A stretch of 64,000 nt of DNA from Paramacrobiotus metropolitanus. Lineage: Eukaryota > Tardigrada > Eutardigrada > Parachela > Macrobiotidae. A program made the position numbers and the translations under genes. Shown one piece after another: positions 11,490-23,711 of the stretch; positions within the stretch are counted from its first letter, which is position 1, and every line of letters begins with the position of its first letter. Location of the stretch: positions 310,001 through 374,000 of the forward strand of contig NW_026570326.1 in NCBI RefSeq assembly GCF_019649055.1, written 5' to 3'. The notes beneath the pieces are model-generated. The model was not told where the DNA came from. It saw nothing but the letters and a program-made list of their open reading frames with translations, and made no database searches.

Positions 11490-14012
11490 ATGAATCAGGC
11501 AGGTGTTTCCCATAGTTCAGCGAAATATATTACGCTTTTGGCAGAGGAACCGCTCGAGCAGGATTTAAATCTGGAAGAGAGTTTTGTCAACACGGCTCTA
11601 AAAGGAACGTGTCCGTCTGTATCGGAAGCCGTACAGCCATCCATGGCGGATATCGCACTAGAGAACCTGACGGAGCAGGTACGCGAGCTGAAAGATGTTA
11701 ACGCACGTCTGATGTGCTGCATCGTAGAGAAGAACAACGAAGTCAAAGCGCTTAGGGAATCACAGCCTAAATCGGTAGGTACGTTCTTTTAGCGTGCAGT
11801 TCACTGAAAGGTAAAATTTATCAGTAATTTTATATATGTCAATATATGTATTTATATGTGATAAAAATTATTTAGCAATTTCACAAACTTCCGTTAAAAT
11901 CTTGATTTTACCTTTATCATTAGATTCAAATCCATCAACATTCAACAGTATTATATTTTATCACAAAATATCTAAGTGTTGCAAAATTAGTTTCAGGATT
12001 CCTTATAATTTATTCTTACAATTTTTAAAAAATTCTTACTATTTAAAAAAAAACTGTAACTGCGAAGTGTTGGCTAAATTGTATACTGTATTTATTGCAT
12101 TTCCAAAACGCAGTAACACTACCACTGATTTAGACATCTTGGCAAGCTACGGTCGTATACCGTTTTACACATTAAATTTCCATAAATTAAAGATCCCAGT
12201 GAACTCAACGCGACGGGAGCAAAGGTCGTCGAATTAGCCAAAGCCAAGCGCGATGTCACCGCGAAGTACGAAGCGGAACGTACCAAAGTTCAGAAGCTCC
12301 TTCAAGAAAAATCGGCGCTTCAAGCCCATAACGAGCAACTGGAGGAGAAGCTGCGACAATTCTCGCTGCCAAAAGTAAAGCACAACTCACGGTTATACTG
12401 GAGACTTTGCTTCCTCTTTAATTCATTTCCAGGAAGCCGTTCCGGAAAAGGTCAAAACCTCCATCAGCAGCAGCAGCAGCTCCATAGACCGGCATCATCG
12501 TCGACAGACGGCGCTGGAGAAGTGCTCCGTCGCCACACACGAAGCGACGCTGCTCAAACAGAACAACGCCAAACTGCAGCGGCTGCTGGAGCGCGAATTA
12601 GGCCCGGACGCCGATGTTAATCTCCTGCTGCGTGAGGACCATCCCACGTTCCGTGGACGCGACGAGCAGATCCAGTTACTCAAAGGCAAAGTAATTTTCC
12701 GGCATGTTTTTAAACAGTGCAGATTATCCCATAACATATACCAATTGAACGACGATGACTAGTGCCGCAGCAAATATCTGGGAAATATAACGCGAAGTAT
12801 CAAGAATTATCCGAGCGCGAGAAATGTTCAGTGTAAGTTTCTCCTAATGCATCCGAAATCCTGGATGCTAATTATTTTTCAAAACAAATTTTTTCTAGAT
12901 TTATGTAGTGTTTTGCAATTTTTTTAATGTAAATACGTATTTGCATTTATTTACAGCAAATCAGATCCAACTACTTTCTTTATCTTAGTTATCTGTTAAT
13001 TCAACCGAACCGCTATTTCAACCGAATTATTCAACCGAATTATTTCAACCGAATTATTATTTCAACCGAATTATTTCCCGCCTGATTATATTTATTTCCA
13101 GTTAATTTGTTAAAATCCTTTAAGGAAATTACGGAGAAGAACGCCTCTCTGCAAAAGTCACTCACCGATGCGCGATCGAAGCTGACCGCGGAGAAAGCGC
13201 GCAACGAATACCTGAGCAAGGAAAACCTCCGCTTAACGCAGTTCAACAAGCACGTGGTGGAGACTTGCAAGAAGGACGCCGAGCTGATCCAGTATTTCCA
13301 GACCACCATCACCGAGCTGCGCAATGCGGTGCAGGAGACCTCGCCAATTACACTGCCATTGATTCCGCCGCTTAAAGATCCGCCGCAGAGCGCCGACCTG
13401 CAAAAGAAAATCATCGATATGGAGAAGCAGATACAGGAACTGAAGCTGACCAACCATGCCTGCATAAACTCGGTACGCAACACAAAGGTCACCACATCCT
13501 TGCCAGATATCATTGCAAAGCGCGGAGATTGTGATACCATTTCGTGTGATTCGCTGACAGAGTAGGTAAGCAGAATTCCTCAGAGCAAAATTATTAGTTG
13601 ATTTGATCGGAATCTTGTTGAAGTTTACCGGAAAATTCGCTGGATGAACATGTCCCGCGTAACGCACACATGGATGCCGGTTTATTTACTCCGTTTTACG
13701 AGACTCTTCGGCTTTGCAAGGAGTACGTCGAAGTCTTGTCCGATCGGTAAGTTTATAAATTTTTTGTTGTAGCGAATTATTAAATTGTTTAAAAGTATTC
13801 TTGAAAACGGTCGTAGACTAGTAAAAGCGGAAAGCAGTTGGCAGTTCGTGACGGATGAGTTCAACATCGAACGGGAAGCCAGCAGTGTTCTGCAGCTGCA
13901 AATTCGTCATTACCAGCAGGAGCTGGAGCAGTGTAGCGTGGAGCGGCGCCGAGGATTCCGGCGGACATCAAAATCCCATGAAACTGTTCAACACGGCGTA
14001 CATGTTCAATAA
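11490..14012 (+). CDS. Coiled-coil protein, unknown function (about 7 exons)
   Basis: Predicted exons are 11490-11778, 12193-12374, 12433-12690, 12771-12832, about 13102/13127-13561, 13624-13746 and 13817-14012. Most junctions agree in phase; the junction between the fourth and fifth exons does not settle (the best donor and acceptor disagree by one base). The product is almost entirely charged heptad repeats (LTEQVRELKDVNARL, VQKLLQEKSALQAHNEQLEEKL, LTAEKARNEYLSKENLRL) with a Ser run and a proline-rich break (TLPLIPPLKDPPQ). Such proteins are usually centrosomal, cytoskeletal or adaptor scaffolds; no specific family was recognised. An in-frame TAG (13563-13565) after exon five may be a real alternative stop, because the donor there overlaps it. 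Confidence 0.7.
13001..13076. repeat. Short tandem repeat TTCAACCGAATTA
   Basis: About five imperfect copies of a 12-17-base unit containing TTCAACCGAATTAT lie in an intron of the coiled-coil gene, just upstream of its fifth exon. Confidence 0.7.
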
Positions 14013-14490
14013 ATGCGATGCTTTTGCGTACCGTTAGTTTTTTTTTAATTGTATTTTGTTCCGCAGAAACCTTGAATTTCATGGCTTGAATTGGCTTGAA
14101 TTTCTGTAGTTCTAGCTTTCAAATGGGATATTGTGGCTGCGTATGCAGCTGTTGGGCAGCAAGAATTTCGGACCTTTTTTTGGACAGCAAAAAAATTACT
14201 AAAGTCGTATGATTTTTTACAAGGCCAATTTCGTGCGTCGCTTGTGCGCAAAACAGATTTCGGCTGAAAAACTGGTTTACATGGAGGAGCTATCGCAAAC
14301 GCTTTCTAACTTTGTACAACAAAATGACCTTTTATTTTGAAGGCACGAGTTTTTGTTCTAAAAATTGTCAACATGATTCACAACGGAAACTACACCTACA
14401 CCGTTACTCCGTAACAGAACAGAAAAAACGAAAGTGTAAATTCCAAGATAAAATTTTATGACAGTACAACGCTACGAATGTGGTCTTTTA
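14013..14490. other. Spacer between convergent coiled-coil genes
   Basis: No domain or RNA gene was recognised. The plus-strand gene ends at 14012 with CAATAAATG, so an AATAAA polyadenylation signal overlaps its stop codon. Confidence 0.45.
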
Positions 14491-15258
14491 TCACCGGTTG
14501 GGTAGGGAAGATTTCGTCGGTGTCTGTACAGAATTTACGGGAACAGATTTAGTCGGCGTCTGCCCAGAACTTCCCGGCCTTGCGACCTCTGTTTGCGACA
14601 TTCGCCCGCCGGGCCGCACAAAGAACTTGGTGATCCTGCGGAACGCTGATTGACTGGGCTTTGACTCCATATCAATCCCGACCTGATGCAAAATCGCAAT
14701 GCGCTCTAGCAGCGCCAGCTCCTGCATTAAATTGTGGCGCTGGTCCTTCATCTTCTGCAGCGCTTGCACATGCTCCAAATACTCCGCCTGTTTGGTATTC
14801 AACTGCAGCATACTGTTGTTGATCTTGTCGATATTCTTCAGGACCTTGTTCAGGTTCTCACTGGTCTCCTGCGCCACCTTGCACAGCAGCTCCATGCCGA
14901 GTTCGCCAAAATCGGGTTCCTCGTTGTCCGATTCCTCATCGGTCTCTTGTTGGTCATCGATAAGGAAACGGACCAGTTTCTGACCGGCGGCTTTAATATA
15001 GGCTTTCTCCGAGTCGATCTCCACCATCAGACGCCGTAGTTGCGCGTCGAGCTGGTCGCGGAGTTCACTCTTGACAGCCAGATCGATTTCCAGGTTGTGC
15101 ATGGTTTTACGGTTCTCCAGGGCTTCGGCCAGGAAGCGTTGGGCTTCGAGGCGCAGGCTGTCCTGCTCGTTTTGCAAAATAAGTTGTTTCTCGGTATCAT
15201 TTTGCGGGGCGATCGGATTGCGACCAGTCAACTGGGCAAGATTTAAAGGAAAATTCAT
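14491..15258 (-). CDS. Intronless coiled-coil protein, 255 aa, unknown
   Basis: A single uninterrupted ORF starts at ATG 15256-15258. Residues about 25-110 and 125-195 are charged coiled coil (LRLEAQRFLAEALENRKTM; LQLNTKQAEYLEHVQALQKM), separated by an acidic stretch (DDQQETDEESDNEEPDFGE). The C-terminus is basic and unstructured, with two near-copies of QTPTKSxPxN. The TPTK motifs resemble proline-directed kinase sites, which is inference only. No signal peptide or membrane segment is seen. The gene runs tail-to-tail with the preceding coiled-coil gene. No family was recognised. Confidence 0.72.
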   Translation of the reverse strand: MNFPLNLAQLTGRNPIAPQNDTEKQLILQNEQDSLRLEAQRFLAEALENRKTMHNLEIDLAVKSELRDQLDAQLRRLMVEIDSEKAYIKAAGQKLVRFLIDDQQETDEESDNEEPDFGELGMELLCKVAQETSENLNKVLKNIDKINNSMLQLNTKQAEYLEHVQALQKMKDQRHNLMQELALLERIAILHQVGIDMESKPSQSAFRRITKFFVRPGGRMSQTEVARPGSSGQTPTKSVPVNSVQTPTKSSLPNR

Positions 15259-16308
15259 TATTGTTTATTTTGATGGATGATGTCTACTGTGCGGATTGCA
15301 CCCGCTACTCTATAATATTACACCATGTTGTTGTTGTTTGCGTTGTAGCCATGGAAAACATGTGCCGCGGTACGCACATATCGTCAGATGTACAGTACTT
15401 CAAATACGTACAGTACTTCAAAATTTGAAGTACTGTACGTTTTTTAAGTACTGTACTATGTATTACGTACATACATAATAATCGACCGGAGCGTAGCGAA
15501 GGTCCTCTTAATTCAGCGCAATTGCAAAAATGTTTCTGTGTCCGTTACGAAAGGTTGTTACGAAAGGTCATTACGAAAATTTTGCACGTTGGTTAAAGTA
15601 AGTCAAACTTATTGATTATGTTAATTGTTAGGAGTTACTGGTAGTATCGTAACGAAACTGCTGCGCCAACAACAGTGCACGCTAACGTGCATTTTTCCTA
15701 GTAATAATATGTATTTCGTATACATATTATTATGTACAGTACAGTACTATTATATACAGTATACTTCAATAATTATATATGTACAGTACTTCAAATACGT
15801 ATTTTTATTACTATCAATTTTTTGTTTTATTAGTGAATTTTGTTTTGGAAAAATAAAACACGTTTTATTAAAAGAATTTTTCATGATGTATACAGAGAGC
15901 AGGTATTACAAAGATTTAATTCTGTGTGACCAACAACACCGCCACAATGTTCGCAGATTCTCAATGAATCCAAATAGTTATCACCAAATAAGTTCGAGTC
16001 AAAATAGGTACCACCAAATAAGTTTTCTGCTGTTTAACCGTATTACTAGAAAGCTAACTAGAAAAGCACCGCTAGAAAAATAATTTATGGAATCAAGGCA
16101 AGAATTTGTAGACAGAGGATAAAAGGATGCATACACAAATTTAAAGGTCGCGCTATTTGATTTCGTCGATGTACGACAATCGGAAAAGCTCGCCAAAATC
16201 AGGTGCTTGCTTCTGAATTTCCAGTAGCCATCAATGCAACCCAGCGCGGAAAAACCATAACGTTTTCTTTCGACTAATCAACGGTACAATATGGACGCCG
16301 AAAACCTA
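15259..16308. other. AT-rich spacer with TACAGTAC palindromes
   Basis: No gene is recognised. The region is dense in TACAGTAC/GTACTGTA words. A 35-base palindrome at 15406-15440 has two perfect 17-base arms around one central base, and a looser inverted pair follows at about 15,700-15,800. The 152-codon ORF here is low complexity and is taken as chance. Confidence 0.5.
15406..15440. repeat. Perfect 17-base-arm inverted repeat
   Basis: The arms 15406-15422 and 15424-15440 are exact reverse complements around a single A. The core word is ACGTACAGTACTTC. Confidence 0.85.
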
Positions 16309-17089
16309 TCAACTACGCTCGGTTTTAAGGAGCGTGACCTTCTCCGTCACCGTCTCTCCGTCTAATAAGAACTGTGCCTTAAAATCCAAAGCTTGCGCCC
16401 CGGCCGCACCGCGGATCGTCTCCACGGCCTCCTTGCACGTGCGCTCATCGTTGCAATACAGCCGAAATATCACCGTCTGCGCCTGATTCCCATACGATTG
16501 CCAGCGATCTACCTGCTGCAAGGGTGGTGGTAATTGCATTGGCGCCATGCGGACACTCTCCAGAGGCAGAATACTAAGCAGGAACTTGGGCGCGCTTGAG
16601 TGCTTGCTGAGTCTCTCGCGGATGTACTCCTCATAGGCGGGGTTCCACATGACCACCGGCATATGGAGCTCCCATTTGTTATTGAAGGGATTATGTCGGA
16701 CGCTCAGTTCTCTAACATCCAGAAATAAGGCAGGCGCATAAAAGTATCGAGTCATGGTGGATGGGAATTTCGCGGTCTTCTTCGGTTCAAAAACGTAGAT
16801 GTGGTGTTTGGTATCGTTGAGGACCTTTACGAAACTGTGCACCACTTCGTATCCCTCCAGCGTGAAGAGCGATGTGGGACGGTTCTCGGCAGCAGCAGCT
16901 GCAAAAATTTAAAATCTTCTCGTCATTACACTCGTGGGTAATGTAAAACTTTCTTAATATCTCCGAGGTTATTTCAAGACCTCGTGCAAAGAAAGAATTC
17001 AAGCTGTACGCACCATGTGAAAGGGCGACGAATGCAGCGATGATAATGAAGAATGTAAGGTAAGCAGCGTCCATGCGCGTTATTAACAT
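16309..17089 (-). CDS. Short secreted paralogue of the Link-like ectodomain family (2 exons)
   Basis: Exon 1 (17014-17089) encodes a signal peptide with the core AYLTFFIIIAAFVALSHG; exon 2 is 16309-16898. A phase-1 GT-AG intron joins them, and the total of 666 bases gives 221 residues. The body matches the N-terminal ectodomain of the two longer upstream paralogues: PALFLDVRELSV (compare PALFLDESRINV), VVMWNPAYEEYIRERL (compare VLMWNQAFEEQIRRQI), LLSILPLESVRM and VIFRLYCNDERTC. It stops where the paralogues continue, so it lacks the middle region and the Link-like module. It may be a soluble short form or a truncated duplicate; the intact frame argues for a working gene. The function of the shared domain is unknown. 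Confidence 0.75.
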
Positions 17090-17317
17090 GGTTCTTTCGT
17101 ACGATATTTTGTGGTTTAGAGAACAAATGTGTGGATAATAACTGTAAGTAATGGTGCAATCGGAAAAATATTTCCCAGGATCTCAAAAATTTTAGAAGCA
17201 ACGCGACAGTGAATAGATTTCCTTTAGCTGTTTTCCTCTAGCAGAAGGGTGACAACATTTACTTTCGACGTCGACTGTAACATATTTAGCATCGCTCGTA
17301 CATACTGCATTAGTACG

Positions 17318-17456
17318 CATAATACATACGCACAGAATTTCTGCATGTATGAAGTATGCGAGATATTCGTTTATTGAAACGGTTGCATAATACATACGCA
17401 CAGAATTTCTGCATGTATGAAGTATGCGAGATATTCGTTTTATTGAAACGGTTGCA
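17318..17456. repeat. Tandem duplication (2 x ~69 bp) of the 3' end and poly(A) signal of the neighbouring gene
   Basis: Two nearly identical copies (about 17318-17386 and 17387-17456) differ mainly by one T in a T run. On the minus strand each copy carries CCGTTTCAATAAA, so the last codons, the TAA stop and an AATAAA signal of the gene ending at 17440 are present twice. Confidence 0.85.
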
Positions 17457-20203
17457 TATACACGCCATTTCGGAAATATGACACCAACATGCGTATTCCC
17501 GAATAGTAAATCTCATCACCATCTTGTGGTTTAATACCATAACAGTTCACCCCGTTGACAAACGTCTCATTTATCCTGCCATCACTCGGATTCGGGATAA
17601 CTTGAATGACTTCCTGTAGCAGCGATGCCTTGACTCGGTTCGGGTCGCTGATACACACTTCCGGCGCGTACGTCTCTTTTACTCCATCCGCAAAGCAGTT
17701 CCGGTTGGGATAGACTGCCGTCGCCCAAGCCGAGCCTTCGGGCTTAATGTGGCCGAGATTACACCAGTTGGCGCCGTTCACCCACGCCTGGCGCATATCG
17801 CGGGCGGTGGCCAGTCTGCTGTTGAAGGCCAGGCACATGTGGGCGGCGTGCGCCGGGTTGAACCCGGCCGATGTGACATTGGCCCGCACGAAGAACACTT
17901 CACGGACGTCCTTCCCGATCCCTAAACGACTCGTATCGTCATCCTCGGTCTCGGAGTCTTCGGTATCCTGCGTAACCGGGGTTGCTTGCCCAAGGTCCAG
18001 ATTGATATTGGTCCGCATAACCGCCAGGACGGTCTGTAGCCGAATCGAACTGGTCTGGAACGTGGTGCGACTGACCAGCGACGCGAGGTTCAATCGTTTC
18101 AGACTCATAGTCTTCACTTCGAATTTTTCCCCTTGAAACTCTGAGAAATTGCGACTCTCCTCGAAATACTTGTTGAACTCTTCCTGGGCTTTAGTGTCGT
18201 TAGTCTGGGTGGACTGCGGTATGCAGGCCTTCAGCGTGCCGGATACATCACGCTCCTTATCCTTCGGTTTCGCCGTCGTGTTTGTGGGGGCGGTCGTTGT
18301 TGTCGGCGAATCCTCGTCATCCTCCTCCTCCTCTTCGGTGGTGCCGGGAGGGTGAGTCGGACGGGGCGGCCGGGTGGGAACCGGGGTGGTAGTGGTAGTG
18401 GTGGTGGTGGTCGACCGGGTGGTGGTCGTAATCGGCTTCGGTTCTAGCTGCATAACATTGGTATTGCAACCACAAATATAACAACTGCACTGGATTGGCG
18501 GGCATCCACAATCCCCAGCACCTCGCTTGCTGCGCATATGGTGGAATGGATCGCTAAATCCGACATCGGTGCCAGCGTGCCATAGCTGTTTGGACGCTTC
18601 ACCTTTGCCTTTGTCTTTATCCTTGCCTTTACCTTTATCTTTGTCCTTATCTTTCCCGCTCTGGTACTTTCCCGTTAGGTTAAAGCACAGATTCGTCTCA
18701 TCCTTCCTTAGGTGCGCCTCCTTTATCAGCAACTGCGATTCGCGGTCCAGCTTGGAGTACGCTTCATTCAGCCGGTAGGTTACTTTATCCGGTCGGGCAT
18801 TCTCGTCCTTCCAGAATACCGAACGCCATTTGGCGGCGTCAAAGTTCTTGCTGGATTCCGTGGACAGCTCCAGTGCGCTCTCAATCAACTGCATCAGCTT
18901 GGGTGAGCTCTCCTGATCCACAAAATCCGCATCGGAAATCTCCGCCGCCAAGAGGTTAGTAGCGATTTCGGTCGTCAGCTCTTTGGCATCCGCGCCGCTC
19001 AGGTACACATCCGTCGAACCGGTAAAGCGGGTCCGCAGTTCGGAGAACAATTTTCCCGTACTGATAAACTCCACATTGACCGTCAGTCGGCGGGCGCTGC
19101 TGGTCTTCGACTGCAGATTGTAGTACATCACCAGGTCCGATAAAAAATGCTCCGGGTCACGGGTAATATCGTCCTTTAGATCCAGGCATTCGTTCTTCGT
19201 GGTGCAGAAGAATCGGAAGGGTACGTACATCGGTGCCATAGAATAAGGACGCCAGTCGTTGTCTATCTCGTAGGTTTTGCTCCAATCCGGCGAAATCAGA
19301 TCAACACGCACTTCCTCAATAGGGATGATGCGTAGTTTTGGGTTCGGGACATTGAGCCGCTCCGAAATCTCTCTCCGAATGTGTGCCACGTAATCTCCAT
19401 CCCACATCAGGATCGAGAATTCCACTTGGAATTTTCCAGCGAATTTATTGTTGGAGCTAACTGCCGAGGAGACATTTAGAATGGCGGCGGGAGTGTAGTA
19501 GTACAGGTCACGGCGCGCGGTTAACGGATTTTCGTTGACGGAGGGCGCGGGCTCGTAGATGAGAACCCGGAAGTTTTTGTAGGGTATGGAGAGACGCGCA
19601 GTACGCGTGGGTTCGAAGCGTCCCCAGTATATTGCAGTCGGGTCAGCGCCAGCTGAAAAAATTCACAACTGTTTCAAGAAAAACAAAACCTACAAAACCA
19701 AAAATATGTAATGAGAGAACCTTCAGCGTTAAATTTTTCCCACGCTCTTAGTTTGATAAATCTAAATGTGACCTTTTTCTCACGATAAAAAAGTACGTAA
19801 AATGAAATTCTGACGGTACCTCGAATGCTAGCACTTCTGTTGGAGTTATGCCTCGATCCTGAAAGAAAAAAAGCTTAAACAATCAGCGCATTAATTTGCT
19901 CGTTTCTTTGCAAGCATTCCCGTTAACTAGGAGTCTATGAGCAGCAACTGGAACGCAGCTCGCAATCAAAACATTAATAGGGGAGAACCTTTAACAGCGT
20001 AAAAGTCCAGCGTATATTGCACAACAAATGAGTGACAAATATTTTTGAGTTTTACCATCAGTCTGTGTTGGCGAATCGTGCTTTGTGGAGTTTAAGGCCA
20101 CAATAACACTCAGTGCAATATTAACCGCCAATGAGCAAAGGAGTACCCCAGGGACGACATAATAGAAGAGAATCACCGCCGTTCTATCTGACAGAAACCG
20201 CAT
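17440..20203 (-). CDS. Membrane-anchored Link-like protein with mucin-type linker, 799 aa (3 exons)
   Basis: Exons are 20056-20203, 19820-19858 and 17440-19652, all joined in phase 1; the sum of 2,400 bases is an exact frame. Exon 1 carries a signal anchor (VILFYYVVPGVLLCSLAVNIALSVIVAL). The ectodomain follows the family pattern (FSILMWDGDYVAHIRREI). Then come a low-complexity KDKDKGKGKDKDKGKG stretch, a Cys cluster (CGCPPIQCSCYICGC), and a Thr/Pro/acidic linker typical of O-glycosylated stalks. The C-terminal third resembles a Link module (Xlink): MCLAFNSRLATARDMRQAW, NGANWC, YPNRNC and NCYGI. Link modules usually bind hyaluronan or other glycans, so an extracellular matrix or cell-surface role is inferred. 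GTG at 20225-20227 precedes in frame but ATG at 20201-20203 fits the anchor. Confidence 0.8.
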
Positions 20204-20227
20204 TACTACAACTGGGTGGAGTACCAC

Positions 20228-21294
20228 AAGCGTTTACTGGCATTACTGGTTGCCTTCCTGTGCAGAGCTAATGTTTCCATAGATGGTAAAATTTAATTAA
20301 TACTCGTACATAGAAGGAAACGTAAACACTGTCAAATACACGTACTGCACCTTGTACAGTTGAACTTGCAAACTATAGTACCGTAACAGAAGGCATGCCA
20401 AATATGCGTACAGCCTTACAAGTATTGACTGCGCCAGCGCGCAGCTGTTAGAAATTGACTAAATTAATTTGTAAAAGATAATTTTGTCTCTAATTTTGTG
20501 GTGGCAGTTTTCCCAAGCCAAATCTGACAGAGTAAGCCTTATATGACAAGGTTGGCAGTCCGAGGGGATCAGCGAGGGGACGGGTAATCCGAAGTCCATA
20601 ATTAGTATATCATGGAGGCGGCTTTTGGGTGGAATTCAACCATGGTCTACACTTCAAGCGCCATTAGTGTAAGCACATCTACTGCACCAGTGCGGCGTGA
20701 TATCAAAGACTAAAATGCCTGTGTTTGAACTGGAGCTAACCTAGTGACCACTTTGTAAGCACCGCATTCGTAAGCATAAGATCCTGCCTAATGCGTGCGA
20801 TTTTTGAAATCTTCGATATTCTGAAAACGGATACCATAAATTTGGCTTGCAGGACCTTGTAAAGAACACTTAATTGTACTGTTTGTACAATTTATTGATG
20901 TTTTAAGGAGTGGCTGATTCAATAGGGTTCTGTTGAAGGTACAAAGTAACAAACGGAATAATAACGTGTGATGGATGTACATACAATACATTGGAATATC
21001 GTACAATGCAGGTACAGATAAGTGGCCTTCTTGTATTAGTATGCTGTTCGTCTGTTTGTGTCTTTCGAATTTATAACAAAAATCTTTATAATCGAACTCC
21101 TCTAGCTTAAGCATTTCTACGCCATGGAAACGAAAAATTGCGAACGTAAAAAACTGTTCTGTATGGTGAAAAAAACTTTGTGTGCTTCTGTAAAATGATA
21201 ACCACGCATTTTCCTTTTGATTACAGTGACCTTACAACACAGTACTCTGATACGAGAACTCCACGTTGATCTTCTCAGAGAACGACCCAGAATA
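20228..21294. other. Spacer between paralogues
   Basis: Promoter-side DNA of the 799-residue gene and 3' flank of the next paralogue. No further exon or repeat was recognised; small ORFs show no domains. Confidence 0.4.
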
Positions 21295-23711
21295 CTATGC
21301 ATAATACTGACTGTAATGTGTTGAGTTAAAGGGCAGTACGACAATGACATCGTTCTTGTACTTTAATTTCTCCCCTTTCGACGGCCGCAAACCCCAACAG
21401 TTTGCCCCGAAACGCATGGAATCCACACCCACGTCGCCACTAGATCCCACCGTCTTATACACAAAGGTCTTTCTGTGATACTTCTCCAGGCTCCCACACG
21501 TTACCGTCTGTGTTTTCAACGGCAACACGGTATTTCCGGAACCGTCCGTCTGGTAGGCGTAGCATACGCCTCCTGGGTACGCCGCCACATTTGTTGCATT
21601 AGTATGTCCCGTGAAACACCAATCGCCACCCGCCACAAACGCACTCTCCAGCTGCTCGACACTGGCCAGCACCGCGTTGAGAACCTGACAGATACTGGCG
21701 GCTTCCGCCTTCGTAAACCGGGTGTAATCGGTCTTCGCCTTCACCAGAAACACTTCGTTGCTGGACTGTTTCTTGGAAAAGATGGAGGACATGTCACCGG
21801 GTCTGACGTCGACGAGCTTGATGGCGTCCGTCAACATGGAGGTCGCCACGCTGACCCGCAGGTTTGTGGTCGACAGCTCTGTCCCCACCTTAATATTCCC
21901 CGTGTTCATGCGTTTCACGTCCATCGGTTTGGGGACGAATTTCTCGCCTTTCCACGTGCTTTTCTTCTTGGCTTCCTGCAGGAGATGATTCAGCTGATCG
22001 ACTTCTTTCTGGCTCATCTGCACCTTGCTGGTATCGTAACTCGCACCCACTCCGCCGCTTGCGTCGGCGTTACCTTTTGTCTTAAAGGTCAAGCCTAACT
22101 CGAACGAGAACCCTTTCGAGGTGGAACTCTCCACCTCATTTTTGAACCGGGATTTCGATTTTTCATCGAGTTGGGAGTACACATCGTTGGTCTCCTGGGT
22201 CACGCGGTCGGGGCGGCTGTTATCATCGCTCCAGAACACCGAATTCCATGTGTTGTTATCGAAATCTTTGGTGTTATTCGAGACGAACTGAAGCGCCTTG
22301 TTAATCAACGCCATTAGTGTGGGAGCGTTCTGTTCGGCGATGTAGTCCTCGTCTTCGATCTCCACACCCTGAATATTGTTGGCAATCTCCGTAGACAGCT
22401 TGTTGGCATCGTCGGATGTTAAGTACACCGGGTTCTTCTGCGGGAGCTTTTGGTTAATGGCTGCGTACATCGACGTCTGTTGCACATGCTCCGCTTTTAC
22501 CGTGATACTTTTCCCGACACTGTGCTGTCCTTCTAAACTGTACTGTACGCGCAGATTCCAAATAAACGCACTGGGTGCTTCGCGGATGTTACCAGCGATC
22601 TCGTCGCAATCTGGTTGAGTCGGGCAGATCAAGCGAAAGATCACGTACTGCGGCTGACTGGCGTACGGTATCCACCGATCGATAAACCGGTATTTTCTGT
22701 TCAAACCCACTGGTTTAATCCGGATGCTCTCCACCGGGATGATGTTCAGGAGGAAATCTGTGGCTGTGTATTGTTGACGGATCTGTCGACGGATTTGCTC
22801 TTCAAAAGCCTGATTCCACATGAGCACGTACAGGCGGATTTCATACTGTTGTGTGAAGTAATTAAAAGTGACGTTGATTCGGCTTTCATCGAGAAAAAGC
22901 GCCGGTTGGTAGTAGAAGCGTACTATAGACGCGTTTTGGATGGTACTGTTGGACTGCTTGAAAATTAAGATGTTGTGGTGGGAGTAGTCGACAGTCATGA
23001 CGTAGGTGTGGGTCACTTCGTAGCGGCCCCATGTTAGGGAGGATAGAGTACTGCCTGTCGATGCGGAAGTGTTAGCTGTAGGTGCAGGTACGTTCCCCGT
23101 TTCGCCAGCTACAAAACAAAACACATTTTCTTAGCAGAAATTCTGGCAATTCTGTTTCGCACCTGTATTGTGTTTGCGCAACATTTCGTGTAGTTACTTG
23201 TGGTGAAGCACAGATTAGGTCTACCTACCTAATCGAGTTATAAATTCTTTTGAAGAGCACCACAGAAAAAAGCGAGAATTAGATTGCAAAGAAATTACGC
23301 ACCACGAACGCCAGCTTTCGGAAGAGGAGGCAGGCACTTGATCAGCTCGGACTTGTTGGCTGCTCCTGTAAAAAAAATATTAGCAGTACGGAGAAAAAAA
23401 AACAACCATCCAGCACGGCGCAATATCGGTTCACTTCCATCAGATAAAATAGTAATCATGTTCATCACATGGATATTATGAGCCACTGCCAACATGATAT
23501 TAAAGGAAAGCGCATTCCGGGAAAACATCCTTTTTTAAGCCTGCGTGATAAAATAAAGAAGCGGAAACTTACCTTTTGCAGCTCGGACATTCCAAATTCC
23601 ATGCGTCCCAGAATATATGACTAATCCCAGAAGCACTGCATTTAAAGCTATTGCAATTGCAACAGCAATATGTGCAGGATTGAGTACAACAGACTTATTA
23701 ATTTCTACCAT
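21295..23711 (-). CDS. Membrane-anchored Link-like ectodomain protein, 671 aa (3 exons)
   Basis: Exons are 23573-23711, 23303-23365 and 21295-23108, all phase 1, and total 2,016 bases. Exon 1 encodes a signal anchor (HIAVAIAIALNAVLLGLVIY). The ectodomain is rich in N-glycosylation sites (NxS/T) and shares PALFLDESRINVTF, VLMWNQAFEEQIRRQI, LLNIIPVESIRI and VIFRLICPTQPDC with the two downstream paralogues. A central alpha/beta region follows (LTSDDANKLSTEIANNIQ, compare LSGADAKELTTEIATNLL), and a Link-like C-terminus: FTKAEAASICQVLNAVLAS, GGDWC, YPGGVC and FGANCWG. It lacks the Cys cluster and Thr-rich stalk of its 799-residue neighbour. It is probably a cell-surface, glycan-facing protein; the Link match is by cysteine spacing and the A-x-x-C...LA pattern only. 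Confidence 0.8.

Noticed and set aside
13785-14012. NEMO/optineurin-type ubiquitin-binding coiled coil in the last exon
   Set aside because: Only a loose resemblance of charged residues; the key motif is not convincing.
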